A stretch of 41,050 nt of DNA, from NCBI GenBank assembly GCA_023375785.1, contig SZWC01023122.1, forward strand, positions 1 through 41,050, written 5' to 3'. Below the pieces are notes generated by a model that worked only from the letters and a program-made list of their open reading frames with translations, did no database searches and was not told where the DNA came from. Within the stretch, counting starts at the first letter, position 1; the number at the start of each line of letters is the position of its first letter. Positions 9,501-20,786 of the stretch are shown here, one piece after another. Source of the DNA: Penium margaritaceum (lineage: Eukaryota > Streptophyta > Zygnematophyceae > Desmidiales > Peniaceae). The position numbers and the translations under genes were made by a program.

Positions 9501-9961
9501 AGGGTGATGAAAACACCGCCTCAACAGGCAGGTCCCACAATAACCTGGCATTGAAGAAAGGAGAGACGCTTGTCACGATGATCATCAGGAAGCCAGACAG
9601 AGACGACATAGCTCCATACACAAGCAAGGCAAAGATCAGCTTGGCGGTCAGTCCAATGTTCAAAGGATGTGACATGAGGAGGAAGAAGGTCATGGAAAAC
9701 ATGGTTCCACACCCATGTTTTGTGCAACATCTCCCGGAGGCTCCCGGTGCCCCTACTACGAGGAGTGGAACGCAAATCGCCAGGCACGTCAGCTCTACGG
9801 ATTGAGCGGTGAAGCCCCCGCTTCCATTTCCACCTCAGTGACATTGTTGTGGACAACTCACTTGGACTTGATAAGTGTTTCTTACCCACACAAATCCAGT
9901 GGGGCTCAATAGCCACACGACGCCACTGAGGTGGATGTTGCTGCTGCTTATCTTTACTCAT
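9499..9961 (-). pseudogene. Hydrophobic reading frame, possible gene fragment
   Basis: Two overlapping minus-strand frames join at a run of G near 9810. The second part contains LTCLAICVPLLVVGAPGA and GLTAKLIFALLVYGAM..FLMIIVTSVSPFF, which look like membrane segments, unlike anything in copia gag-pol. I do not recognise the family. It lies just upstream (in its own sense) of the family G LTR relic, so it could be the 3' end of a G-type internal region, a captured host gene piece, or chance. Confidence 0.25.
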
Positions 9962-10698
9962 TCCTCACTTAGAATACCATTGACCTCACGGGCTCATCGA
10001 CGCAGGCTTCCTCGGCTGTCATAGACACTGCTATAATAGCAGCAACTACCTCTGCAATCGTTACCAGGATATCGCACGCTCCCCCTCCACCTCAGCAGGG
10101 TGTGCAATTGAGGCCTACACCAAGGCCGCAGTCGTTGTTGAATCAGTTGCTACATATGTTGTAGACATTGGCACATCATGCACTGTAGCCACTTCCATTA
10201 TCGCTTCTACAACAACATCTACAACATCCGTCAGAGCAGCAACTGCATGAGCCATCCACACCTCCATAACAGCGGCTGTTATATATGCTGCATCAGCACC
10301 ATCTACGACCACCAGCCTCGTCACAGTCGCTATATCCATAGCGGCCATCCTCACCACCTTGTGTGCAGTGCTCACCTCTGGCGCCCTTCTCCTTGTGGTC
10401 CCGGCTGATTCCACGATTTCTTTTCTCTGTGCTACTAGTACTGCCATTGTTCCACTGCTTCTCACATTTCTTTGCACTCCCTCACCTCCTTCAATCTTGT
10501 GAGGTTCTGCCTTGCATGCATCTCCCTTGCTGGTGTCGTATCTCTGCCCAACCTGCAATGGCTTATTTGTCTGGTTTTGGTTTGGGCTTTCCTGCAGCAC
10601 TCTCAAAATGTGCCTATGTCACTCCAAAATTTCTCACACCCACTTAGGCAGGAGAAACTGTTTCAAAATCAGGTTGGTAGGACCCATCTGTTGTCACC
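9962..10698 (+). other. Repetitive leader upstream of copy C gag
   Basis: No gene. The stretch is rich in GCAGCA/ACAACATC-type degenerate triplets and reads Ala/Thr/Val-rich in the plus frame. It occupies the position of the untranslated leader between PBS and gag, as do the repeat tracts of D, E and F. I could not find a convincing PBS or 5' LTR of copy C. Confidence 0.45.
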
Positions 10699-12125
10699 AT
10701 GCCGGATGACAACAAGTCATTCATAGTAGAATTGCAGCACCAGCTGTACCTCGCTAGCAATGCTCAACGGGAGGCTGAAGGCCGCCTCAGGTTGGCAGCA
10801 GATGATTGTGCTATATTTGCTGATGAGGTAGCACCATTGTGCTTGCATTCATTCCTGTTGAATCCGCTGCTCCTCCTACTGGTGCTAACGCTGACACCAG
10901 TGCTTGTGCTTCTTCCACACCATTTACTACTGGCACCTCCGCTGCCAACCCCGCTATCACCCTTGCTGCTGCCACCCCTGTTGCTGCGCCGCGCTTGCAT
11001 GAATTTTACTCTTAGTCGCCGGTTCTTGCCCCTGAGCTCGTCTTCTCCTCCTGGGAGGTGTGCTTTAGCACCTAGGCTATAGGAGTGCTACTCTTTGGCT
11101 GTCCCCCCTTTTACGCCTGCTGCTACTGACTCCACCCATACCATTCACGGCCTAGTTGCTGCTGCACCTGAGTATCTCATTGATGATGTCGACACCTTCA
11201 ATGTCAATCCTGCCATCCAGGGGCCGGCTGATCGGGTCAGTATGTACGCTTTGCTTTGCCACCGTACCACCATTGGTGGCTAGACAGTTCAGAGTGCGCT
11301 CACCGCCTAGTTCAACACGCTCTTCATGTGTGAGATTGAGACGACTGATGCATAATGGGCTCACGGTGTCATCATCCTCCACCTCTTCATCTACATCCCC
11401 TTCCTCCTATTCTTCTCCCTCTCCCTCCACCGCCACCGCTCTTGCTTCCCAGAGTCATGGGTGTGGAAAGGGTCATGGCAAGGGCAAGGATAAGGCGAAG
11501 GCTCCTGCATCCTCTTCTCCCATTCTTGGCGCGGTTGTGTGCTAGAACTATGCATCTACCAAGCATTCGACATACAACTGGCCTGCTCCTCCTGATGACA
11601 TGCACCTTGTGCGTGCTATGCACACGCACTGAGCGCATACCACCGGAACCTCGACATTGTCCACCTCCAGCTGCAGCACCTCCTCTAGATCCTCCTCCAT
11701 CTCCTCTGCCCTGGTTTACTCCACCACTAGTGTTCCCTCCGCCCCTCCACCAGCTCCATACCCCTAGGGCTGGCGCCTCTGTATGGGATGCCGACGCATG
11801 CTCGGCCACTTCCTCCACCTATGTCGCACTGGCATGGTGCCCTGCCCCCTTGGGCTCCTCGAGCCCCGCCCCAGCGACATCAGTGGATGACGAGCACCAG
11901 CTGGAGTAGTCTCTTCTCCAGCTTCTTTGCTTGCACAATCAGGAAGGTGAGATTGTTGCTATGTTGGCCAGAGGTCTTGTTTGCCAGACTTACAATATCC
12001 TTCGTGGGATCCCCAGGTCATGTGCTCAAATCGTTGTCTGCTTCTTTTCTGTGGGTTGAGCACTGGCAGTCTGTCATCCTTCCCCACTGCTTCAATGCTG
12101 TGCTTGGTCTGTCAAACATGTTCCC
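10699..12125 (+). pseudogene. Copia gag of copy C, badly decayed
   Basis: Starts MPDDNKSFIVELQHQLY and continues through Ala/Thr-rich sequence. LVAAAPEYLIDDVDTFNVNP and the adjoining ALTA*FNTLF segment align with D gag. The zinc-knuckle position (11540-11590) is degenerate: C*NYASTKHSTYNW keeps only the first Cys and the His. TAG occurs at 11281-11283, 11308-11310 and 11543-11545. Gag would form the particle shell that packages element RNA. The start ATG at 10699 is chosen because the frame is open and hydrophilic from there. Confidence 0.65.
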
Positions 12126-12140
12126 TCTGTTGGCACCATT

Positions 12141-12560
12141 GTGACCCGTGGCGTCCTACTCCCTGTGCGCGTGTCGGGTGGCTTCTGGATCCTTGATTCC
12201 GGAGCCACCCACCACATGACGTCCGTACCGTCCTCTTTTGTGTCCTTGAACCCTATGGTGGCTGTTTGCTTTGTTCGCACAGGGTCGGGTCAGGTACTTA
12301 TTGTTCAGGGTGTTGGTGTCGTTCAGTTCGTGGGTCCCAATGGTGCCCTCTTTTTGCCTGAAGTTCTATGTGTGCCTTCTATGGAGCTCAGCTTGCTGTT
12401 GGTGATTTCCCCGGATGGTCAGGGAATGGACTTCTTTGCCATTCATAGCGTCGACACTGTTCTTCTTCATGCATCTGGTTATTTCATCTTGTGCGGAGTC
12501 AAATGTAGCTCTGTCGTGTGTCATTTCTTGCTCCCTCCTTCACGACTGTTGGCTTTGCTC
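12141..12560 (+). pseudogene. Copia aspartic protease of copy C
   Basis: SGGFWILDSGATHHMTS has the catalytic DSG at 12195-12203, followed by FVRTGSGQVLIVQGVG and FLPEVLCVPSMELSLL, the usual flap and C-terminal part of copia AP. The enzyme cleaves the gag-pol polyprotein. This domain is free of stops, which end only in the next domain. Confidence 0.8.
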
Positions 12561-12589
12561 TCCTCCATGTTATACCTTCCTTGTCTCCT

Positions 12590-13490
12590 AACCACGTTCA
12601 GCTCATGCATCGGTGTCCTGGCCATGTGCACACTGATGCCATCACCAGCATGCTCCATATTCAACCTTCTATTGGTCTGTCTCCCTCCACCTTCCTTTCC
12701 CCTTAACCCTCCGACTGTCTTGATTGTGCCCTGGACAAGATGCATTGCTCCCTTTTTTCTTCCGCTAAATTTGAGTCTTCTCATCCCCTAGATTATATCC
12801 ATGCTGATGTCATGGGTCCCTTGTCCCATGACCTCCTTGGGGATGTTGAACGCAACGCCTTGTGTTTCACAGATGACTTCTCTTGATTTTGCTGGGTCCT
12901 TGCTCTTCTTCAGCATAGTGATGTTTCTTCTCTTATTGAAGCTCGGCTCGTTCAAGCTGAATGGGCCTGCCAGGTCTTGCTGCCTGTCTTTCACAGTGAT
13001 CGTGGCGGTGAGTTCCTCGGACCTACCTCCTGGCTTCTTTAGTCCAAAGGAGTGTGTCTGGAGAACTCTCTTCCATACACACTCCAACAAAACGATGTCT
13101 CTAAGTGTTGGAATCACACTCTTGCATCCGATCTCTGCTGTCTGAGTCTGGTCTACCACTCTTACCCCCTCTCTTTGTATTACCTGGGCTGGGAACCGTG
13201 TCCCTCATGACCCTCTTCCTTGCACCGTCATGCTCTTTGAGTGTGGGTATGGCAGCCGTGCTAATCTTTGTCTTGCTCGGGTCTGGGACAACATTGCTTC
13301 TGTTTGGCTCCTTGAGGATTTGCGTGAAGGCAAATCCTCTTCTCGTGGCCGTTTTTGCCACTTCCTTGGCTTGTTTGCCTGGTCCAACACCTAGCTCTTC
13401 TGGAACCCTGATCGTAAACGTGTCTTTGAGTCCCATGATGTGCTGTTTTTTGAGTCTGTGTTCCTCTGTGACCTTGGTCGTCTCGTGGTT
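12590..13490 (+). pseudogene. Copia integrase of copy C, catalytic Glu replaced
   Basis: The pre-integrase part reads LMHRCPGHVHTDAI and LDCALDKMHCS (HHCC-like). The core has DYIHADVMGPLSHDLL, FTDDFS (Asp), FHSDRGGEFLGP (Asp) and QQNDVSKCWNHT, where the third catalytic residue is Lys (13103-13105) instead of Glu. The C-terminus reads LFWNPDRKRVFESHDVLFFES. TAG and TGA codons break the frame. Element D has the same Glu-to-Lys change. Confidence 0.8.
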
Positions 13491-15070
13491 GGGAGGGGGA
13501 GTCGGTCGTGCAGTCCTTGCAGGCCCTGTTTTTGTTCCTTAGTAGCCCGCAACCTTGGCTCTTGCCCAGTCGCCAGGTCCGATGCCCTCGCAGTCTTATG
13601 TTCCCCTTCTGTCCACGCCATTTAGCTAATCTGGGACGCCTTCCTCTCCTATCACGTCCTCTTTCCTGTATGAGCCAGTGTCTCTTGCTCACTCCCCCGT
13701 TGCTCCGTCCAGCTCGGTCTTTCCTGTGGTATCCAGTCAACCTGCCCCTCCTCCATTCCATGCATCTGACTTGCCTCAGACTGCAGATGCCACTAGTCCT
13801 GCAACAGTGTTCCCCTTCATCTACTACAGGCGCCTTTGAGCACTCCCTAACCACTCCTCCAATGCCTCCACAGCCTCGGCCTGTCAACCTCGGTCACAGA
13901 CTGAGGAGTCCCCTATCTCGCCAACTGGCATGGATGCTCTAGGTCTAACCACTGGGGTTGTCCATTCCAGTTCTGCCCTTGGGTATGCGCTGCTTGCGAC
14001 TGAGCATGAGCGTGCGTTGGAGGCCAACATCATTAGCAGCATTGCTGAGTTTCATGGAGCTGTGGTCACCATGCCTCCGGCGCCTGAACCACCATACTAC
14101 AGGAGGTACGCGCGGCGTCTGACACCCAGTAGTGGGAGGCTACCATGCAGGACATGTTGAAAGCTCTCGAAGACTATGCTGTGTACGAGCTGATCAACCT
14201 ACCGCCCGGACACGATACTTTGTAAAACATACAAGCCCAACGCTGTAATTGACAAGTAAAATTCGTACCTCACAGCAAAGGACGTTTCCCAATTTCCAGG
14301 TGCTGACTTTGACAAGACGGTTACACCTGTCAGTTGTTACACTACATCTTGAGCCATTTCGAGCCTCGTGGCGCACCATGACTAGGAATTGGAATAGATG
14401 GATGTGAACAGTGCATTATTGTACAGACGGTTGGATGAGAGATATACATGGTCCAGTCCCCTCGGTTTTCTGATGGCACCAATAAAGTCTGGCGGCTATG
14501 GAAGGCCCTCTATGGCCTGAAACATTCACCCGGGTATTGAAACCAGTACACCTCTCCAACCATGGAAAATGCAGGATACCAATGTAGTACGTTAGATCCT
14601 TTGCCTTTCGTCACTCCACGGATAGCACCATTTGTTGCCATCCTTGTCTATGTCGATGACCTGTTGATAGTTCCACCTAGTCAGGAGGCAGTGAAGTCTG
14701 TGATGTCACTACTACAGTCTGTGCATGAATTAAAAGACTTGAGTCCAGAACGTGTCTTTCTAGGCATGGAGCTTGAGCGTGAACGCGCTCGTCACGTTCT
14801 CCATGTCCATTTGGCTGTATGTGTCCACAGATGGGGAAAGCGTTTCACACCTCTTCATGAGTCTGTGTCTACGGTTTTGACACCGATGACCTCAGCTGGC
14901 CAGAGGTTGTTGAAGACTCTGAACATGTTGAAAGTGGGAGAGAACGTTGATGTGTCTAACTATATGCATGTCATAGAATCCCTCAGGTACTTGGCGACCG
15001 CTACCAAAGAGAATGTCACTTTTGGTGTGAACTTCTTGGCTCAGTTCTCACAACCCTGTGTAATGCCCTA
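13491..15070 (+). pseudogene. Linker and reverse transcriptase of copy C
   Basis: A decayed linker leads to ALGLTTGVV, LGYALLATEHERALEA, then RT with frame shifts: HHD*ELE*MDVNSALL (TAG 14383-14385 for Trp, 14395-14397 for Gln), EIYMVQSPRFSDGTNKVWRL, KALYGLKHSPG, LVYVDDLLIV (YVDD 14649-14660), LSPERVFLGMELER and NYMHVIESLRYLATATKENVTFGVNFLAQFSQP. The palm motif is intact but the fingers region is fragmented. Confidence 0.8.
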
Positions 15071-15129
15071 GGGCATCACACATGGAGGCCACGTTGCATG
15101 TTCTCAGGTACACACATTCTACTACCCGA

Positions 15130-15645
15130 GTTGGTCTTTGCTGGCGTCAAGGGTCATCGACGGTTACACTGACAGTGACTAGGCCAAAGATACAGATGCT
15201 CGCAGACACACTGGTTACATCTTCCTTGGTGGGAGGACGACTTTCTCATGGAAAGAGATAAGCAAGGGTGTGTGGCACGTAGCTCTATTAAAGCAGAGTA
15301 TGTTTCTCTTAGTGTAGGCAGGTGTGAGAGTGCATGGTTGTGTTGAGTACTGGAGCAACTGCGTGTTCTCATCTGCTGCATCTCAATGCACTGTGACATC
15401 GAGAGCACAAAGGCTATTACTGAGCACGATGGCATGCATCACACACGTACTAAGCATATCAATAGGGAGTATTGTTTTGTATGAGAGCGTGTGGCCACAG
15501 GTGATGTCCACATTGTCTGGGTCAACACACGACAACAAAGAGCCAAATTCCTTAAGAAGAAAATTGGCAATAATGTCTTCAAAACAGCTGTTCACGCTGT
15601 TGGTCTGCTCTGTGCTTGTGACGCTCCATGGTGATGGATCGTCCC
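15130..15645 (+). pseudogene. RNase H of copy C
   Basis: GYTDSD*AKDTDARRHTGYIFLG has TAG at 15180-15182 in place of Trp (CTGG context). Then come IKAEYVSLSVG, CESAWLC*VLEQL (TGA 15344-15346 for Arg), MHCDIESTKAI and HHTRTKHINREY. The acidic residues Asp, Glu and Asp are present but in different frames. Confidence 0.75.
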
Positions 15646-15724
15646 CGTGCATGTGTACAGTCTTGTGTCACATCTTCTAATGTTCACCTTGAGCTCGTGA
15701 GTGTTCGTGTGTGTCATAGAGGAA

Positions 15725-16345
15725 TGTTGGTGTATGTGTCACAGACACGTAGTGACCTCTGGCCTTGTTGCACACTCACCACATTGATGCAGGTGACTGA
15801 CCAGAGAGAGACCCAGCCACTAGCTGTGCCATTGTGGGAGAGATGCGGCAATGCCATGGTGAAATTGTGTGGCAAGTTGATCCCATGATGAGTGGAAGAG
15901 AGGCATCGCCAAGAGTTGTGATCTTCTTATGTTAGCCACAGGCATACCATTAATTGCCCGATCACTTGCTAGCACTCGTTGTTTTGATTGGGATCCGGAG
16001 AACTGTTTTCTGGGAGTGGGTATCCGGGTGCTTCCCGCAGGCTAGATTCTACCGGACTTTTGTCCAATGACTGGGTCAAGAGGTTTATCTGGTTGTGTGA
16101 AGAGTGGCTTGCATCTTATCACGTGCAAGGGCCTCAAGCAACTGCGAGCCCACTGCTCACTCGCGCTCACACTCTGTATGTGACACCCACAAGCTCGTGC
16201 ACTTGTTACTTGTGACCTCTCTCATCCACTTCCATGACTTTGAGCTTGCTACGTCAATCCATGGCGTATCATTGCCAACACTCTCTCCATGCTTGCTCTT
16301 AGGTGCTGCTGTAGCAGTCTAGCTCATCATACATGCCCTCCTATA
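15725..16345 (+). repeat. 3' LTR of copy C
   Basis: Starts TGTTGGTGTATGTG after a purine-rich AGAGGAA and aligns in order with the 3' LTR of D (33637-34276): GTGACCTCTGGCC, CACACTCACCACA, TGCAGGTGACTGA, CACTTGTTACTTGTGA, CATGGCGTATCATTGCCA and CATGCTTGCT. The right end is estimated from the D alignment and is uncertain by some tens of bases. Confidence 0.65.
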
Positions 16346-17199
16346 CCTGTGGGATCCTGTAGTAGTGGTGTTTAGCAGGTTCCCTTACAACACATGGGGA
16401 GTCTTGGTACTCCCATGCAAACCCTGTACACATCCATCATTAACATTCACAAATCCCTTGATAAAGGTGCTTATGATTTTGTGGGGAAAATGTTGATGTG
16501 AGCACTTTGACATAGCATGAATGTGGCATCAATTCATTGCAAACTTTACATTGAGCCTGTCAAAAGCAAAAAGAAGGGACAAGATTATTTTGAAGCCAAA
16601 ACTTGGGGCATCACAATCCCCCCCCCCCCAAGATCGACCTCGTCTGGTGGTAATCCCATCGGCACCTTTTGGAGGGGACTTATGGTGCCGCCTTGTCCCA
16701 TACAAAAACAGAGGTCGTACCCGGGTAGGTTCCCAGAGGGCTTTGCCTCGGGGATATGTAGGATTTGAACCCACTAACCCACCATCAAAGGCTCATTTCA
16801 AACCAATGATAGAAACCATAATTGAACTAAAACAGGGCAGACAACCTTTCATATTTACTTGTGTCCTTCACAAAATCCATTGCATGAGGAACCTTTTTTC
16901 TGAAAGAAACATAAAAAATAAGAGACATGGTATAATGCTGTGGTCATCTTCAGTGACACAATACTTGAACTTTTGAGGTTTTTACATTCTAGCCTATGCC
17001 TAGTATGTCTGCACTATGGTTGCCCTCTCTGACCACTTCTGATTTATGCTATGATTTGTCAAAGTTGACCACACATGGTATAATGTTGTTACCATGGCCA
17101 GTGACATATGCCCAATCTGGCCGGTCATTGCACACGATAGCTACGACGTGCCATTATTTATTGAAATGTTTGATAGTTGAACAAATGTTGTGCACAACA
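16346..17199. other. No gene; AT-richer spacer
   Basis: No coding motif is supported. It holds a possible SINE or tRNA-like relic (16610-16790) with a poly-C run, otherwise AT-richer DNA without recognisable structure. Confidence 0.5.
16610..16790 (-). repeat. tRNA-like B box and poly-G: possible SINE relic
   Basis: On the minus strand GTGGGTTCAAATCCTAC (about 16762-16778) fits the polymerase III B box GGTTCRANYCC. It is followed after some 140 bp by a run of twelve G and GATTGTGATG. No A box at the right distance was found, so a tRNA-derived SINE is only one option; an LTR fragment is another. Confidence 0.3.
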
Positions 17200-17335
17200 T
17201 TTGTGGACAAATTTGTGTAAATATTTTGTGCACAGAGTTTTTACATAAAGTTGTGCACAAAGCTTTTACACAAAGTTTGTACATAAAGATTGTGCATGAA
17301 GTTTTTACACAAAGCTTAAATACAGAGTTTGTTCA
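17200..17335. repeat. 12-13-bp degenerate tandem repeat
   Basis: Units such as TTGTGCACAAAG, CTTTTACACAAAG, TTTGTACATAAAG and ATTGTGCATGAAG follow each other, often paired into 25-26-bp dimers. AT-rich and non-coding. The ACAAAG/GTACA words recall the 10-bp satellite at 18405 but the period differs. Confidence 0.7.
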
Positions 17336-18404
17336 CCATGCATGCATATATGACCAATTGCCTCACCCGTGAAAGTTTGTATCCACAAGTGTATTGGGAA
17401 GTGAAAAAAATAGTGAACATGGAGGGTTCGCAGAAATTACTAAATACGGCATTGAGTCCGTTAGAGTTTTCATTCTATACAAGGAATGTAAATCTGGCAT
17501 TTCCTGACATGAATTCATGTGTATTTTTTGTGAAAAATGTTTGCATGCAGGAATACACCTTTTGATACACTGATCGACAAGTGCATGAATTTGATGTGAT
17601 TAACCACAACTCCATGTACAATATCTGATGTACCTCAATGGACGTTCACGTGGAGTCCCTATGCGACTACACATGAAACTAGGGCTACGGCGTGCCTCCG
17701 GCGCCATCTCTTACATCACCCAACAAAGCCGGTGGTGCTTCTAAGATAGACTAGCTAGAGTGCTTATGCATGACACTTGTATTCGGAAAGATACCACTTG
17801 TTGGTCACCTGCCTATCAGTCAATCATGTCTTTCTCCTCGGCACAAGCTCTTGCCCTGCACCCGCCTCATCTCCACCTTATGGCCCGCCACCAGATCTTA
17901 CACCCGTCTTTGCTATTCTCTCTGTTTGCACCATCAGCGTCTGCACTTGTGTGCTGAGGCACTTAGGCTCATCTGATCTGCTGGCCTGCGTCTGTGCACT
18001 GCAGCACATAAAACCAGTTGGCCTTTGAGCCCCCACCCTGTTGCTGCGGCATCTGTTCAGATTCGGCCCGCGTGTCCACGCTGTGGCCTCTTTCCTTCAC
18101 AAATCTTTGCTCTGCCGGCCCACGCCTTGGCGCTATGGCCCTCGTGATCTGCCGGCCCTTGCCTCAGCGTTGTGGCCACCCAACCAGCTCCTTGGCACTG
18201 GCACAATTATCTTGCTTATGAGCCAGCTCAATCCTTTCCTGTTGATCCTATGTGCTCTCAGTGCTCGTACCCATGTACCGCGTCCAGTATCATCCTCATT
18301 GTCTCATTCCTCGCTGCACTCATCCTTCAAACCGTGTCCATGTACATAAGCCATATCTCTGCTCCGTTCAATGTCATCACATCATCCCGATTCTCAAGTA
18401 CTTC
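17336..18404. other. No gene supported
   Basis: Short open frames exist on the plus strand; one (18172-18633) has a hydrophobic stretch, IILIVSFLAALILQTV, but runs straight into the satellite and its composition changes there. I see no family motif. The C-rich, Pro/Ser/His-coding composition of 17800-18300 resembles gag-like or linker sequence but cannot be assigned. Confidence 0.4.
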
Positions 18405-19376
18405 CTCTGACACATACAACTCCGAACAACTGCGTGCATTTTTGTACAACTCCGTACAGGTCCGTACACCTCTGCAGAACTCTGTACAAATCCGTACGGC
18501 TCTGAAAACCTCTTCACAACTCGATACAACTCCATACAACTCCATACAACTCTGTACGACTCTGTACAACACCGTACAACTTCGTACAACTCCGTACCAT
18601 TCTGTACACCTCCATACAACTCCGTATAACTGAAACAAAACTTCCATACAACTCCGTAAAATTCCATAAAACTCTGTACAACTCCGTGCAAATCCTTACA
18701 ACTCCGTATAACTCTGTTCACCTCCGTAAAACTCCACAAAACTCTATACAACTCCGTTTAACTCTGTTCAACTCCGTGCAACTTTGTACAACTCCATATA
18801 ACTCAATACGACTCTGTACAACTCCGTACAACACCGTACAGCTCCGTACATCTCCCCACAACTCCGTAAAACTGCGTTTAACTTTGCACAACTCCATACA
18901 GCTTTGTACAACTGTGTACAACTTCGTACAGTATCCTAGAACTCAGTACAATTTCTACAAATCCCATAAAACTATGTAAAAATCCCTACAACTCCGTTCA
19001 ACTCCATACAACTCCGTACAACCTTCAACTCTCCATGAATCCATAAAAATCCAAACAACTCTTTACAACTCCATACAGCTCATTACATCTCCGTAAAAAA
19101 ATCCATAGGACTCTATAAAACTCTATAAAACACCTTAAAAAACCGTACAACTCTTTACAACGTTGTTAAACCCTGTACCATTCTACACAACTCAACTCTG
19201 TTCAAATCCGTACAACTCAGTACGACTCTGTACAACTTCACAACTCTCTACAAATCCGTACAACCCAGTAAAACTCCATACAACTCCGTGCAACTCCCTG
19301 CAACTCTGTACAACTCCGTACAGCTGTGCATAACTCCATACAACTTGGTACATCTATGGAAAACTCTGTACAACTC
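18405..19376. repeat. 10-bp satellite (TACAACTCCG)n, left block
   Basis: About 97 degenerate copies of a decamer close to TACAACTCCG (variants TACAACTCTG, TACAACTTCG, CATACAACTC). The decamer phase is visible for most of the block. The same satellite recurs at 34277-34419 on the other side of element D. The repetitive Tyr-Asn-Ser-Val frames on both strands are by-products of the period. Confidence 0.92.
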
Positions 19377-19843
19377 TGTGCATGAGAGCAGAAGTGCTAA
19401 CTTCAATATGTTGTGATAAGCATGAACTTGTCTAACATAGGAGAGTCACACACTGAGAGACGTGCATCCACAGACGCTCGTGGTTGATGTTTGTTTCCTA
19501 GTGATGGTATGCATGCCTAGCTAGGTGTGGCTGTGTTTTATTCTGGGTTACTGATCCTACAGAGCGACACCCTAGGTTATACCGGAGTGTTAGATAACCA
19601 TGGCAGAATTGTGCTAACCGACTCGGCCCGAACCCGGGGTGGCGGCCCGGCCCCACATCAAGCCACTCGCATGGGTGGCCCGGTCAACTGGTTCCTATGA
19701 CCTCGGTAGCTCGTGACTCACTTCTTGTTGACTTTTGCATACTTTAGACAAGGGTTTCTTACTCCCTGGCATCTACGTCGCCATGGATCTATGGTGTTGC
19801 CATGCTTGCTAGGCGACCTAAGTCAATGGTCAACACTACCTAC
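19377..19843 (+). repeat. 5' LTR of D, first ~170 bp missing
   Basis: Aligns with 33810-34276 of the 3' LTR: GAGAGCAGAAGTG, GAGACGTGCATCCA, GGTTATACCGGAGTGT, GGTGGCCCGGTCA, CTTTCTTACTCCCTG.CATCTACG and CATGCTTGCTAGGC. It ends TACCTAC right before the PBS. Its left part is replaced by satellite DNA, so the junction is a deletion or recombination rather than the original insertion end. Confidence 0.85.
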
Positions 19844-19855
19844 TAGTATCAGAGC
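19844..19855 (+). other. Primer binding site of D (initiator tRNA-Met)
   Basis: TAGTATCAGAGC matches TGGTATCAGAGC, complementary to the 3' end of plant initiator tRNA-Met, at 11 of 12 positions. The one mismatch turns CTGG into CTAG, the same change seen at many Trp codons here. It directly follows the LTR end, where minus-strand DNA synthesis starts. Confidence 0.85.
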
Positions 19856-20059
19856 AGGAGGGACAACAACCTCCTCTCTCTCAATCCAGAGCCTTATGTG
19901 GTGCGGCACAATCCACACTCGCGGCAACATTCTCGCTACCAGGATGCCACAGCTTCGCATCACAGGAACCAAGACACTCTAGTCTCGGCTCACTGAAGTT
20001 CTGCAGCTCTACAGTCACACGGACCCGCTGATCCGCAGATCAACAGCTGCAAGGCTGTG

Positions 20060-20780
20060 TTCTTTGAAGCCCCGCAACCCTACTGTTCCGCAGTTCAGCT
20101 TCCAAATAGCTCCACGGCCCTACTGCTCAATAGATCGGCAGCACTATTGCTCCAGAACCCTGCTTCCCGGCATTCTCTGCCATGCAGCTCTGCTGCACTA
20201 CAGATCTGAAGTTTTGCCGCTCTGCACCCGGCTACCCCGCAACTCAGTACTTCACAGCACCAACTCTGCTACTCCGCAACCAGCTCTGCACCTGATTTCC
20301 CCACAGCTCTGCTACCCTGCAGTTCAGCTTCCACGCAGCTGTGCAGTTCTGCTGTCCTACACCCGGCTGCCACGCAACTCTGCTGCACCTCAGGACTTCG
20401 CAGCACTGCAGCTTTCCATTTTTGCAGCTCTGCACCTGGTTGCCCTGCAGCTCTTCTGCCCCACAGTTCAGCTTCCACACAGCTCTGTGGCCTTGTTTCT
20501 CTATAGCTCGGCAGCCCTATTTCTCCACAGCCCTACTGTCCTGCATTCTCTGACCTGCACCTCTGCTACACCACACCCCTGTACTTCTGCTGCTCCCAAC
20601 CCGGTTGCCCCACAACTCTCTGCTACACCGTAATCCAGCTGCTATGCAGCTCCACAGCTCTGTATCTCTATAGCCCTGTTGCTCCATAGCTCAGCAAGCC
20701 TGTTGCTCCGCAGCCTTGCTGCCTTGCATTCTCTGCCCCGCAGCTCTGCTTCTCCGTATTCTTGCATTCCATAGCTCCAC
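20060..20780. repeat. CAGCTCTGCTGCC-type degenerate leader repeat of D
   Basis: About 700 bp of irregular repeats built from CAGCTCTGCT, CCGCAACTC and CCGCAGTTCAGCTTCC words between PBS and gag. The 189-residue open frame across it is a composition effect, not a gene. Comparable leader repeats precede gag in C, E and F. Confidence 0.75.
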
Positions 20781-20786
20781 CGCTTT

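Larger units (their letters stand above)
10699..16345 (+). mobile_element. Copia copy C, gag-pol with 3' LTR
   Basis: Plus-strand element with gag, AP, INT, RT, RNase H and a 3' LTR in the canonical order. Gag, integrase and LTR resemble those of element D, so C and D belong to one family. No 5' LTR was identified. Numerous stops and shifts make it non-functional. Confidence 0.8.

Noticed and set aside
10060..10100. AGGATATCGCACGCT as the PBS of copy C
   Set aside because: Too many mismatches to TGGTATCAGAGC and no LTR end before it.
18172..18979. Tyr-Asn-Ser-Val and Val-Gln-Ser repetitive frames
   Set aside because: Translation of a 10-bp satellite in shifting phase, open on both strands.
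18405..19376. CRISPR-like array
   Set aside because: Contiguous decamers with no spacers, in a eukaryotic transposon context.
20064..20633. 189-residue frame in the D leader
   Set aside because: Lies between PBS and gag in a degenerate repeat; composition only.
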